Below, piece by piece: positions 38,652-46,156 of a stretch of DNA of 54,292 bases; the first letter of the stretch is position 1, and every line of letters starts with the position of its first letter. The DNA comes from a virus. The DNA is taken from the IMG/VR virus record IMGVR_UViG_3300025547_000008, positions 1 through 54,292 of that record. One strand, written 5' to 3'. The notes beneath the pieces were generated by a model. It had not been told where the DNA came from and ran no database searches. It was given only the letters and a program-made list of their open reading frames with translations. A program made the position numbers and the translations under genes.

Positions 38652-38776
38652 TTTATTTCTCCAAACTTTTCTTCTAACCACATTGTACATTCTGGACAGT
38701 AGTATGAATCGTGTTTTTCATTATACCACGACACTTTGTGCTCTTTACATAAATTTATATTGTGTTTATGTTTCAT
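38648..38776 (-). CDS. Small zinc-ribbon-like peptide (42 aa)
   Basis: NLCKEHKVSWYNEKHDSYYC then PECTMW: Cys10, His13, Cys27/Cys30 spaced like a short zinc knuckle. The ATGA overlap with the downstream start and a GAGG ribosome signal at 38785 support it. Probably a nucleic-acid-binding mini-protein; not otherwise recognised. Confidence 0.6.
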   Translation of the reverse strand: MKHKHNINLCKEHKVSWYNEKHDSYYCPECTMWLEEKFGEIK

Positions 38777-39301
38777 TTACATAAACCTCTGCTGTGTTTC
38801 TCTTTTTCTATTATACTCTTTATACATTCCATTACAATCTTCTAAGTTGTTTTTTGTTGGTGGACAATTACGAATTGAATCAGTATATTCTTGAGTTGTG
38901 TATTTTCTCGGGTATAATTGATGACGGATATGATGCCTCATATTATCCACGAACTCTTTTTGCCTATTCTTTCTCTCGGAATCTGTAACTGATGTTTCTT
39001 TGATTAGTTTCCATAACTTATTTAATTTTCTTCCTATTGGATGCCTCTCTAAATCTGGCATATCACCGTCCATTAGATAAATCAATTCATTCTTTACATC
39101 AAGCTTAGTTTCAAGACTTTCTAATTTACTTAGTTCTATTAAACCAGATCGTGTACGTCTATCGTTAGTTTTCTGTCGCGTCAGGCGAACCATATTTGTA
39201 TCATCAATATTAGTGTAGTGAGCATAGTTATCAAAAAAATTACTCTTTTCTAATTCTTCTAACGCGTCGTGGACAAATGGTTGCATATAAACATCACTCA
39301 T
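38777..39301 (-). CDS. Accessory protein (174 aa), unknown
   Basis: Helical and charged. The C-terminal part has NLEDCNGMYKEYNRKRETQQ, a loose version of the CNxLWKKY tail seen at 30 kb, and a final QQRFM that looks like the methyltransferase array's QQRLF tail. The middle carries many Arg/His (DNMRHHIRHQLYPRKYTTQE). Function unknown. Confidence 0.75.
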   Translation of the reverse strand: MSDVYMQPFVHDALEELEKSNFFDNYAHYTNIDDTNMVRLTRQKTNDRRTRSGLIELSKLESLETKLDVKNELIYLMDGDMPDLERHPIGRKLNKLWKLIKETSVTDSERKNRQKEFVDNMRHHIRHQLYPRKYTTQEYTDSIRNCPPTKNNLEDCNGMYKEYNRKRETQQRFM

Positions 39302-39716
39302 ATTTTTTACGATTTTCTATCCATTGTTCTAAATTCATAACCGGTTCGTCAGTATTCCATAAAGATTCTGATATCAATTCTTTTACTGGTCTATTTTCGT
39401 TACCAAATCTTGCGGACATTTCATCATTTACATATAATGTAGTATCTAAACATTCTGCAATTTCCTTTAGAGTATCACCATCAATAGTAATCGAAACGTC
39501 GCCATGCCACACTTTCCCATATTCTGGCATCACTACATTTGCATTAAACACAATTAAGTCTACTGGATGCTCTTGATGATAGTGTGATTTAGAACCTCCA
39601 ATCATTCGACCATAGAAGAAGTTATGTGCTTCAAATATCTTTTGAATATCTTGAATAGTTGTAGGTGGTTTCCAATCACTTGGATAAAGTCCTGGGTCTT
39701 TTTTGATGTTAGTCAT
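39294..39716 (-). CDS. Small protein (140 aa), unknown
   Basis: MTNIKKDPGLYPSDWKPPTT, a Gly/His-rich segment (MIGGSKSHYHQEHPVDLIVF), mixed alpha/beta, and a basic C-terminus with MNLEQWIENRKKYE. Its start overlaps the 3' end of the gene upstream. The His-rich part might bind metal. No family is recognised. Confidence 0.75.
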   Translation of the reverse strand: MTNIKKDPGLYPSDWKPPTTIQDIQKIFEAHNFFYGRMIGGSKSHYHQEHPVDLIVFNANVVMPEYGKVWHGDVSITIDGDTLKEIAECLDTTLYVNDEMSARFGNENRPVKELISESLWNTDEPVMNLEQWIENRKKYE

Positions 39717-39873
39717 TACTTAGCACGTCACTATCAGGAACATTAAAAGTAACAAAACGATTTGAAATTCCATCTTGTCTTGTCAGTGATACAGTATAAC
39801 TATTTTTTACTAATGCTATAATCAAAGCATCCATAGTACTTTCATCTACTATTTGTATATTAATTGTTTTCAT
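39709..39873 (-). CDS. Small protein (54 aa), unknown
   Basis: MKTINIQIVDESTMDALIIA opens a beta/alpha-type small domain; the rest is polar. The ribosome site GGGAG lies 6 nt upstream of the ATG. The stop lies within the first codons of the downstream gene. It was missed at a 60-codon cutoff. No family is recognised. Confidence 0.6.
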   Translation of the reverse strand: MKTINIQIVDESTMDALIIALVKNSYTVSLTRQDGISNRFVTFNVPDSDVLSND

Positions 39874-39894
39874 TTAAAACTCCCTTGTTGTATA

Positions 39895-40329
39895 TTAACT
39901 GTTTTCATTTAATACTTCCTTGACTTCCATGAAGAAATCATTGTCATCGTTTTTAACTAACCACACATTCTCAAATAAATAGAGATAGTCCCCCCATGAC
40001 TTATCAAAATAATCTAACATTGTTTCCAAGTTAGAAAATTCATTTATTTCTAAATCATCACCTCTGTCTCTATGATATGCCATTGTAACATCTTTCAATT
40101 CAATTTCATTTCCTCTTATTGGGAATGTTTTAAAATTATTTTGTGTTTCAATGTCGTCTCGTAAGTATGATAATGATCCGAGTTTAAGTAACTTATCTAC
40201 TTTATTTTCATCAGTAAAACTATCTACTAATGTTTGTCCAACCCCTTCTGGATACCCGTCGAAATGACAATATACTGCCTTGAATGTTTCGTCTGGTTGT
40301 TTCTTTGCTATATATGACCGAGTGCTCAT
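39895..40329 (-). CDS. Conserved phage protein, MSTRS...YCHFDGYPEGVG family (144 aa)
   Basis: The start MSTRSYIAKKQPDETFKAVY and the conserved YCHFDGYPEGVGQTLVDSF, followed by the long loop and MAYHRDRGDDLEINEFSNLE, match a family seen in phages and plasmids of many hosts whose function is not known to me. The position directly after a sigma70-type promoter at 40354-40382 makes it an early gene. Not an enzyme I can identify. Confidence 0.85.
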   Translation of the reverse strand: MSTRSYIAKKQPDETFKAVYCHFDGYPEGVGQTLVDSFTDENKVDKLLKLGSLSYLRDDIETQNNFKTFPIRGNEIELKDVTMAYHRDRGDDLEINEFSNLETMLDYFDKSWGDYLYLFENVWLVKNDDNDFFMEVKEVLNENS

Positions 40330-40353
40330 TTTTTATTCCTCATTTGTTGCCTT

Positions 40354-40382
40354 AATATACTACGAAAAATCGTAAAAGTCAA
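40354..40382 (-). promoter_or_regulatory. sigma70-type promoter (TTGACT, 17 bp, TATATT)
   Basis: Minus strand -35 at 40377-40382 and -10 at 40354-40359, exact 17-bp spacing, about 25 nt upstream of the 40329 start. Confidence 0.85.
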
Positions 40383-40395
40383 GCTTTATTTTTAA

Positions 40396-40656
40396 TTAAA
40401 TTCTATTGTGATTATTACAACATTCAACATCACAATAATTATATAGTTGTATTTTACTTTTACCCTTTAAGTCCGACCTATCTATTTTAATATCAGACTT
40501 TCTATATATTGGCATTTCTTCAAATGATCCAAGAGGTGGAACTACGTGGTATACTAATGGATTAGTTGCCATCTTTCCACAATTATGACATTTTCGTTTT
40601 ATTGGTGATTTTATTTTCTTCTTCAAGTGATTGGACCTCCAGTATAAATTTCCCAT
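40396..40656 (-). CDS. Zinc-finger-like protein (86 aa)
   Basis: CHNCGKMATN near residue 23 and NYCDVECCNNHNRI at the end give two Cys-rich ends consistent with a zinc-binding mini-domain. The N-terminus is basic (LKKKIKSPIKRKCHNC). It lies between the sigma70-type promoter and the homing-endonuclease-like gene. Possibly nucleic-acid-binding. Confidence 0.7.
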   Translation of the reverse strand: MGNLYWRSNHLKKKIKSPIKRKCHNCGKMATNPLVYHVVPPLGSFEEMPIYRKSDIKIDRSDLKGKSKIQLYNYCDVECCNNHNRI

Positions 40657-40686
40657 TTTCCACTATCTATAAGCGGTTTAGCTTTT

Positions 40687-41622
40687 TTAATATTTTTCAA
40701 ACGTCAAATCTCTTTCTCTAATTCTATAAAAATCACAATTTAATACTTCTTTTATTTCATTCATACGCTCAATATCTTTTTTCTTTAACTTGCCATTAAA
40801 ATAATGGTTATCTTCATCCCATTCTATCACTATATTATATATCGATTCATAATAATCCACAAAATATCCAGCTACCTTTTTCTCTCCGCCATTCATTGCA
40901 TGTTGTCCATTCCATCCATTATATTTATTTAACCAATCAAAGTACTCGCAAGCAACTTTATTAAAACCAATAATGCTTCCGGTTAATCCAATTCTTTCAA
41001 TAACAGCTTCTCGTTTATTTAACCTATTTAATTTACCTTCGTCAGTTTGATAAAATTTAAGTAATGATTTTCTTATTTTATCTTTAACATCTTTTCTACA
41101 AGATGGATTTTTATATCCTGCAAATCTTCCTTTATTGGCATTGCTAATTTTTTCACAGGTTTCTTCTGTTACTTCTCTATTAGAATTTCCATCAGCAGTT
41201 AATTGTGAATATTCACTACAAACAACCGGCGCGTTTGGAAATTTATTTTTATATTCTTGAAATGTTATATTGTGAGTATCTAAATGTCTAAAATGTATTT
41301 GTCTTAGTTTTTTCCCACATATTTGACATTTCATATAATCAATATTTTCAATACCTGATAGAAGTTTCCATTTTCTTTTGTCTAAATTTCTATTATCTAT
41401 ACCACGACACTTAATAGAACAATAATATTTATATCCAGTTCCTATATTTTTAAATTGAGTTTTATTACTACATTCGTCTCTACTACATAATATTTCATTA
41501 TCATTTTCTGCCATGAAATTTTGATAATAAGTCTCGTGAGATATATTAGGGTGATTTTTTGATAGATGTCGTGATAACCACATCATTGTTTTAAAACTTT
41601 TATTACAAATTTGACATTTCAT
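40687..41622 (-). CDS. Homing-endonuclease-like protein with zinc fingers (311 aa)
   Basis: The start at 41622 (MKCQICNKSFK) follows AAGGAGAAATAAA; the longer frame to 41751 runs through the structured RNA and is rejected. N-terminal fingers: CQICNKSFKTMMWLSRHLSK, then C-x3-C/C-x3-C pairs (LCSRDEC, YYCSIKC) and a second CQICGKKLR...HLDTH. The C-terminus is a Vsr/PD-(D/E)XK-type nuclease: VIEWDEDNHYFNGKLKKKDI and CDFYRIRERD. This matches mobile phage endonucleases that cut homologous DNA and spread by repair. It is a likely recent insertion next to peptide deformylase. Confidence 0.8.
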   Translation of the reverse strand: MKCQICNKSFKTMMWLSRHLSKNHPNISHETYYQNFMAENDNEILCSRDECSNKTQFKNIGTGYKYYCSIKCRGIDNRNLDKRKWKLLSGIENIDYMKCQICGKKLRQIHFRHLDTHNITFQEYKNKFPNAPVVCSEYSQLTADGNSNREVTEETCEKISNANKGRFAGYKNPSCRKDVKDKIRKSLLKFYQTDEGKLNRLNKREAVIERIGLTGSIIGFNKVACEYFDWLNKYNGWNGQHAMNGGEKKVAGYFVDYYESIYNIVIEWDEDNHYFNGKLKKKDIERMNEIKEVLNCDFYRIRERDLTFEKY

Positions 41623-41650
41623 TTTATTTCTCCTTAGTAGATTATTAATG

Positions 41651-41722
41651 TTATAGAACAAGTAATCCTTACTTACTAAGGTTTCGGGAAACGGTAGCAA
41701 CTCCGCTGTCCTTGTCCTATAA
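41651..41722 (-). ncRNA. Structured leader RNA upstream of endonuclease
   Basis: On the minus strand TTATAGGACAAG pairs with CTTGTTCTATAA in a 12-bp outer stem with one G-U. Inside are three small hairpins: CGG/CCG around an 8-nt loop, GTTT-CCCG-AAAC, and CCTTA-GTAAG-TAAGG. It is preceded by a GATATTTAT motif and followed by the endonuclease ribosome site. It has a cloverleaf-like outline but no tRNA features. It may be a regulatory RNA or an intron-like remnant of the mobile endonuclease. Confidence 0.5.
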
Positions 41723-41730
41723 TAAATATC
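41722..41730 (-). promoter_or_regulatory. GATATTTAT motif (one mismatch) upstream of structured RNA
   Basis: Minus strand GATATTTATTATAGG just before the outer stem of the structured RNA. One mismatch to the TATATTTAT consensus. Confidence 0.35.
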
Positions 41731-41732
41731 AT

Positions 41733-42371
41733 TTAATTTAAAATTGTCCATTTTTTGTCATTACCTAAATCATTCATAACCTTTTTATATTTTAAATTTT
41801 TAATTTCTCCTGTTATATTATTTTTTACTTTTACTTTATCATTTCTTTCGTACATTTTATCATTTTTAAACGGAACTATTTTTTTCTCATAATCAAATAT
41901 TGTTTTTCCGTTAAGATGTGAAATTTCATGTTGTACAGCGATTGCTTCAAGTAACCGTAAATCTTTATCATCTGCATTTTCTTTTTCCCAAATTCCTTTA
42001 CCACTGTTTGTTGAAACTCCACTAAAATACCAATTACTTTCTTCTTGTTCTGTATGTACTATAATATTCTTATATCGTTTGGTGTGTACACCTTTCTTTG
42101 GATATGAGAGACATCCCTCATAAAAATCTATTTCGTCCCATTTTTCAATTACTGTTGGGTTGATTAGTATAAGTGGTTCTCTAACATTTACTACTGCTAC
42201 TTGAGCGTCTATATTGCACTGTGGGGCTGCCAATCCGATTCCCGATTTATTTTTACTTAAAATCTGGAATAATTCTGTTGCTATTTTTAACCCATCTTCA
42301 ACTGAAACTTTTTTGAGTTTCTTATTTATAACCGGATTATGTTCTTTGTTGCAATTAATTATTTTTCGCAT
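41733..42371 (-). CDS. def: Peptide deformylase (212 aa)
   Basis: All three peptide deformylase motifs are present: GIGLAAPQ at 44-51, EGCLSYP at 85-91 (metal ligand Cys87) and HEISH at 148-152 (metal ligands His148 and His152, catalytic Glu149). It removes the N-formyl group from new proteins. The C-terminal 45 residues after NGKTIFDY are extra and basic (KNDKMYERNDKVKVKNNITG), longer than a minimal enzyme. Phage deformylases are known in marine viruses. It is adjacent to the mobile endonuclease and its structured leader. Confidence 0.92.
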   Translation of the reverse strand: MRKIINCNKEHNPVINKKLKKVSVEDGLKIATELFQILSKNKSGIGLAAPQCNIDAQVAVVNVREPLILINPTVIEKWDEIDFYEGCLSYPKKGVHTKRYKNIIVHTEQEESNWYFSGVSTNSGKGIWEKENADDKDLRLLEAIAVQHEISHLNGKTIFDYEKKIVPFKNDKMYERNDKVKVKNNITGEIKNLKYKKVMNDLGNDKKWTILN

Positions 42372-42624
42372 AAACCATCCTGTATACCTTATATAATCTG
42401 TTACAGTATTTAAAATCTAACTCACTTATATAACCGTCATCCATATAACCATATTCAAGTTTAGTAACATATTTAAAATCACTACTCCAATCTCTATCTG
42501 TACAATTCAATTCCTTACCTGGTGGTATTTTATACTCACCACCATTAACACGTTTTTTATTGTAGTCCGCCCATTGAATCATAGTTGACCGTAAATGTTT
42601 AAGTTTTTTTAATACAGTATTCAT
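42355..42624 (-). CDS. Protein with CNRLYKVY tail (89 aa), unknown
   Basis: The start at 42624 is taken because its ATGA overlap with the upstream stop matches other junctions; a GTG at 42630 is also possible. The C-terminus DGYISELDFKYCNRLYKVYR resembles the tails at 30 kb (DGEISRSEMLRCNELWKKYK). The N-terminal half is basic and helical. Function unknown. Confidence 0.7.
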   Translation of the reverse strand: MNTVLKKLKHLRSTMIQWADYNKKRVNGGEYKIPPGKELNCTDRDWSSDFKYVTKLEYGYMDDGYISELDFKYCNRLYKVYRMVYAKNN

Positions 42625-42902
42625 CCCCACGTTTTCTTATTATACAACACTACTTGATATTCCAACAGTCTCCCACATTCATCACAGAAAATTGGAGTGA
42701 TTGATTCAAAATTACTATATTGATTCAATACACGTTCACAATGATTTTCAACTTGTTCCCACTCTTCTGGTACGTTCTTATTTAGAGTGTGTTGTTCAAC
42801 ACTTTCATCACAACATTTAGTTCGAAATGCATATAGTTCCGCATCGGGATTCTCTTTGGACTTAAAATAATTTCTATCCATTATTGTAAGTTCGGACATC
42901 AT
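42621..42902 (-). CDS. Cys-rich protein (93 aa), unknown
   Basis: TKCCDESVEQHTLNKNVPEE, CERV and FCDECGRLLEYQVVLYNKKT give four to five Cys in two pairs plus a single His, a possible zinc-binding fold. The start ATG is followed immediately by another ATG, and the ATGATG overlaps the upstream stop. Not recognised. Confidence 0.7.
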   Translation of the reverse strand: MMSELTIMDRNYFKSKENPDAELYAFRTKCCDESVEQHTLNKNVPEEWEQVENHCERVLNQYSNFESITPIFCDECGRLLEYQVVLYNKKTWG

Positions 42903-43147
42903 TTGTCTAATGCCGTTGAATTACCATCTATCACCCAAACTCCACGGAGATATTCTTTAAGTAACCCACTTTCTGCATTACGACGTAAAACAAAATCTTC
43001 GTGGGTTTCGTTATCTAATCGCTTAGGACCTTTTAATCCTGCAGAGATTTGGTATCGTTCTTCCAGAAATACTTCCTGACTCATATACTTTTGACGTGGT
43101 GTTCCTTCTCCTGGTTTTGTTATTGGCTTCATTGGTTTTAATGTCAT
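42899..43147 (-). CDS. Small protein (82 aa), unknown
   Basis: MTLKPMKPITKPGEGTPRQK, then a helical region with RYQISAGLKGPKRLDNETHE and a C-terminal WVIDGNSTALDK. Tight overlaps on both sides with its neighbours. No family is recognised. Confidence 0.7.
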   Translation of the reverse strand: MTLKPMKPITKPGEGTPRQKYMSQEVFLEERYQISAGLKGPKRLDNETHEDFVLRRNAESGLLKEYLRGVWVIDGNSTALDK

Positions 43148-43287
43148 TTTATTTCTCCCATCTTTTTTCTGTAAAGTTCAGCGTCAGGATCATCTTTTGC
43201 CCAGAATTTAGTTCCATCCTTTAACTCATACTGTTTATAATTATGAGCTATATGAAACGGTGTATCTTTTTTCTTTTTTCTTGCCAT
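43144..43287 (-). CDS. Small basic protein (47 aa)
   Basis: MARKKKKDTPFHIAHNYKQY, then KDGTKFWAKDDPDAELYRKK. Basic N-terminus, TAATG overlap with the upstream stop at 43287 and ATGA overlap with the downstream start. Probably a nucleic-acid-binding mini-protein; not recognised. Confidence 0.65.
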   Translation of the reverse strand: MARKKKKDTPFHIAHNYKQYELKDGTKFWAKDDPDAELYRKKMGEIK

Positions 43288-43511
43288 TATTTTATTGCCT
43301 CTGTTAATTTAATACCTGCATTAAAACCCATATTATAAGCATTATCTATTTTAGATTCTATACCAGTATCTATTATATTCCACCATAACATTGCTGATAC
43401 TATCCACATCCACGTTGATATTTTTAATCCAAACATAGTACTGGACATCTGTTCATTCATCCACATTGTAACAGTATTAAATGGTTTTATAACCCAATTC
43501 ATTAATTCCAT
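43287..43511 (-). CDS. Small membrane protein (74 aa), unknown
   Basis: Two hydrophobic runs, FNTVTMWMNEQMSSTMFGLK (amphipathic) and ISTWMWIVSAMLWWNIIDTG (TM), then a Gly-rich helix (MGFNAGIKLTEAIK). Its start is 2 nt from the upstream stop. Possible small membrane protein; no family recognised. Confidence 0.7.
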   Translation of the reverse strand: MELMNWVIKPFNTVTMWMNEQMSSTMFGLKISTWMWIVSAMLWWNIIDTGIESKIDNAYNMGFNAGIKLTEAIK

Positions 43512-43513
43512 AT

Positions 43514-43948
43514 TTATTCTTCTCCGAGTTTGTGATTTAAAAAATCTTTTTGTTTTTTGATTGCTTTCTTTAACGCTACTTTCCGTTCCTTATCCATAGC
43601 AAGTAACATCTGTTGTTTAGTTCTACGTTTCGTTTTCTTCTTGGATGGTATAACTTTCGTAGGTTTTAATGTACCTTTGAGTTTAGGTTGTTCTTTACCC
43701 TTATGAAAAACATTACCATCCACATCAACAAATTCTGACATCCAATGCCATCCAACTGGACGACCGGTTGGACTATATGCTGATTTTGATTTTTCAACTG
43801 GGTAGTCTCGTGCCATAACCATATTAACACACATACTACACTTTACGGATACCGCTTCATCTCCTACACTTTTAACTTCACGTCCACATGAACATTCCAT
43901 ATAACGAATTCCATCTACTTCATATGAGTTACTTACTTTTTGTTTCAT
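43514..43948 (-). CDS. Zinc-ribbon protein with basic C-terminus (144 aa)
   Basis: Cys pairs CSCGREVKSVGDEAVSVKCS and SMCVN make a ribbon in the first 50 residues, then WHWMSEFVDVDG, and a highly basic C-terminus (PSKKKTKRRTKQQMLLAMDK). The ribbon plus basic tail suggests nucleic-acid or ribosome binding. No named family. Confidence 0.75.
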   Translation of the reverse strand: MKQKVSNSYEVDGIRYMECSCGREVKSVGDEAVSVKCSMCVNMVMARDYPVEKSKSAYSPTGRPVGWHWMSEFVDVDGNVFHKGKEQPKLKGTLKPTKVIPSKKKTKRRTKQQMLLAMDKERKVALKKAIKKQKDFLNHKLGEE

Positions 43949-43963
43949 TTTGTTTTCCTTTGT

Positions 43964-44299
43964 TTATGCGACACCAATGTCGCCTGTTTGTATTGCGTCA
44001 TTAATTTTTTCTTCTAATACATCATCTAGTATGTCATCAAATGTTTTACCACTATTCCAATTATGTTTACTATCCATAAATAATACTGGTTGTCCATGCT
44101 CTACTTTTAAATTTTCATATGTAGCGTCCTTATCAACTTCAATCAAATGTAAAATCATATGGTCATTCATATCTTGAAATAAATCCATCATTTCTACCAT
44201 TTCATCTTCTGTCTTACCGTGGTATATTGTTTTAATGTCATTTGAGTTTATGCCTATGTCATCATCCGACATTACAAGTAACCAACTTTTAGTATGCAT
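43964..44299 (-). CDS. Acidic protein (111 aa), unknown
   Basis: Acidic and Met-rich, for example MVEMMDLFQDMNDHMILHLI, with a Ser/Lys-rich centre and GQPVLFMDSKHNWNSGKTFD. It overlaps the 3' end of the gene upstream. No family is recognised. Confidence 0.7.
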   Translation of the reverse strand: MHTKSWLLVMSDDDIGINSNDIKTIYHGKTEDEMVEMMDLFQDMNDHMILHLIEVDKDATYENLKVEHGQPVLFMDSKHNWNSGKTFDDILDDVLEEKINDAIQTGDIGVA

Positions 44300-44621
44300 C
44301 TTCAGATCCTTTATATTCTATAAATGGGATATTATTATCAAATTTAACATTACCTTCAACATCAGTATCTTCAAATAAAACATTCATTCTATTTCCAATG
44401 GATTTTTTCAATCTTTCCGCTTTATCCATTAATTGCCAACGACTATATTTTTCTGACCAAACTGGAAAATTCTTTGGGACCGTTTTAATAGTAACAGATA
44501 TTGTATTTTTCCAATAAGTGTTGCTAGAAGTTATCGAAGCATTAAATCCCATTTTCTTTAACATCGGAATTAACTCTTTACGATATTTACCTGCTAATTT
44601 TTTTACTTCATTATATACCAT
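44289..44621 (-). CDS. Small protein (110 aa), unknown
   Basis: Helical basic N-terminus (KLAGKYRKELIPMLKKMGFN), a beta-rich middle (TYWKNTISVTIKTVPKNFPV) and a C-terminus with EDTDVEGNVKFDNNIPFIEY. It is the first gene after the sigma70-type promoter at 44649-44677. No family is recognised. Confidence 0.72.
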   Translation of the reverse strand: MVYNEVKKLAGKYRKELIPMLKKMGFNASITSSNTYWKNTISVTIKTVPKNFPVWSEKYSRWQLMDKAERLKKSIGNRMNVLFEDTDVEGNVKFDNNIPFIEYKGSEDAY

Positions 44622-44648
44622 ATGATTTTGTCCTTTTAGTTTCCTTTG

Positions 44649-44677
44649 ATCTTACAACAAAAAAATGAGAAAGTCAA
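44649..44677 (-). promoter_or_regulatory. sigma70-type promoter (TTGACT, 17 bp, TAAGAT)
   Basis: Minus strand -35 at 44672-44677 and -10 at 44649-44654, exact 17-bp spacing, about 28 nt upstream of the 44621 start. Confidence 0.8.
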
Positions 44678-44687
44678 GTGTTATTTT

Positions 44688-44924
44688 TTATAATTCTGGG
44701 TGTGATTTGTCAAACCAAAAATCTTCATCATTAACATATTCCATATCTATATAGTCCATAATTTCGCCAGCAAGATTTTCATTAAATTTCCAAAAATCAT
44801 CGCCAGACATTTCATTAATTTTTGTTATGTGAACTTCATCACTCGTTACATTCCACGATACATTATAATAAATATTAGTATCTTCATCAAAATACTCAAA
44901 CTCTTCATCAAAAAACCAAGTCAT
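44688..44924 (-). CDS. Strongly acidic small protein (78 aa)
   Basis: Rich in Asp/Glu and aromatic residues (FFDEEFEYFDEDTNIYYNVS; DYIDMEYVNDEDFWFDKSHP). Acidic phage proteins of this size often mimic DNA or inhibit host DNA-binding proteins, an untested inference here. It lies immediately after the 66-residue acidic gene in the same early operon. Confidence 0.72.
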   Translation of the reverse strand: MTWFFDEEFEYFDEDTNIYYNVSWNVTSDEVHITKINEMSGDDFWKFNENLAGEIMDYIDMEYVNDEDFWFDKSHPEL

Positions 44925-45125
44925 TTATCTATCTCCTAAATATTCTGGTTCTGATATCATATTTAATACTTCATCATCATAAAGTTCTATTCCAACATTT
45001 TCTTCATATGCTCTCATAGGCATTTCTTCATTATATTCCAATTCAATATCATATAACTCACCAACATCAGGACCGTCATATCTATCATCTATGAAATTTA
45101 ATTCTGTATCATTTGTCGAGTTCAT
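44925..45125 (-). CDS. Strongly acidic small protein (66 aa)
   Basis: The start at 45125 (MNSTNDTEL) is taken because GGAG lies 6 nt before it; the upstream ATG at 45137 overlaps that ribosome site. Acidic throughout (IDDRYDGPDVGELYDIELEY). A candidate DNA-mimic or inhibitor together with the neighbour. No family. It is transcribed from the sigma70-type promoter at 45152-45180. Confidence 0.72.
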   Translation of the reverse strand: MNSTNDTELNFIDDRYDGPDVGELYDIELEYNEEMPMRAYEENVGIELYDDEVLNMISEPEYLGDR

Positions 45126-45151
45126 TAGTTTCTCCATTTAATTTCTATTAG

Positions 45152-45180
45152 AATATACGGAAAAGATCAATACAAGTCAA
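45152..45180 (-). promoter_or_regulatory. sigma70-type promoter (TTGACT, 17 bp, TATATT)
   Basis: Minus strand -35 at 45175-45180 and -10 at 45152-45157, exact 17-bp spacing, upstream of the acidic-protein pair. Confidence 0.85.
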
Positions 45181-45193
45181 GTGTTATTTTTGT

Positions 45194-46135
45194 TTATTTA
45201 TTTTTATTTTCTACGACTGGATAGTGTATTCCACGATCTTGTGGGACTGTTGGAGTTTCCTTTATAACTTTTGTTTCTTCTATAACCTTATCTAACTTTT
45301 TTTCAGTAATATCCGGTTCTATTGTTTCTTTAACAAGTTTCTCAAATAATGGTTTATCTTCACCATATAGTTTCCACCACTTTTTTCGTTTCTTTGGTTC
45401 TGTATTTTCTGGTGGAGTGTGATGTTCTGCTCTATGAACCATTGCTATGTTATATGCAATAACTAATACGACAGCCATTGGGTCAAACACGAAAATGAGG
45501 ATGAATATAAAAAACTTAACTACTGTATCTATATCGGTTTTGAATGTTCTGGCAAGATAGATAGCTGGACCTACATCAACACCGGTTTCAATTAATACTG
45601 TTTTTAAATCTCCAATATCTTCTTTAATATCTAATATTTGTTCATTTAGGTTTAAAATTTTTGGGTTGTAATCTTCACGGAGTTTTCGTCTGGCTGTAAT
45701 ATAGTTGTCCGGTAATAATGCTACAGATTGTTCTAATTCACTTTTTAGATATACCTTATCTTCTTCTAACTGTTCTAATCTATCTTCTTTGTAAATCAGT
45801 TTTGTAGATTGTTTCTCAAACTCTACTGTGGCCCCTTGATAGGCATTGGATAAGAATCCGAATATACCTGCTGATGTAATTCCAACTAAAGTTATTGTTC
45901 CAACCAATAGATAAGTTTTCATAAACCCATTTATTTTAGTCCAATACCGATATAAGAATGATGCTGTTACTAACTTTGCAAACTCTAATGATCCTGCCAT
46001 TATCACTACTGCTAATGCTGCTCCGGCGAATAATTTTGATAATCCATATACTGAATAGAATGCCGCACTACCCGCTACGAGTAGTGCTGCTAATCCTACT
46101 AAATATGGAAATGTTTTACTATTTTGCGTCTCCAC
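45194..46135 (-). CDS. Membrane protein with TM segments and coiled coil (313 aa)
   Basis: Hydrophobic segments lie at residues 8-30 (FPYLVGLAALLVAGSAAFYS), 35-58 and 75-98 (GTITLVGITSAGIFGF); a long charged coiled coil follows (about 105-180), then another TM near residues 205-230 (VVKFFIFILIFVFDPMAVVL) and a basic cytoplasmic tail. This four-TM plus coiled-coil layout recurs in marine T4-like phages but its function is unknown to me. It probably acts at the host membrane (superinfection exclusion or lysis timing are options). It is followed by the 46157-46342 gene upstream in the same direction. Confidence 0.78.
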   Translation of the reverse strand: METQNSKTFPYLVGLAALLVAGSAAFYSVYGLSKLFAGAALAVVIMAGSLEFAKLVTASFLYRYWTKINGFMKTYLLVGTITLVGITSAGIFGFLSNAYQGATVEFEKQSTKLIYKEDRLEQLEEDKVYLKSELEQSVALLPDNYITARRKLREDYNPKILNLNEQILDIKEDIGDLKTVLIETGVDVGPAIYLARTFKTDIDTVVKFFIFILIFVFDPMAVVLVIAYNIAMVHRAEHHTPPENTEPKKRKKWWKLYGEDKPLFEKLVKETIEPDITEKKLDKVIEETKVIKETPTVPQDRGIHYPVVENKNK

Positions 46136-46156
46136 ATGATCTCTCCAATTACTTTG

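Noticed and set aside
41651-41722. tRNA reading of the cloverleaf-like RNA
   Set aside because: No anticodon loop, no TTC loop and the acceptor does not end in a tRNA-like pattern.
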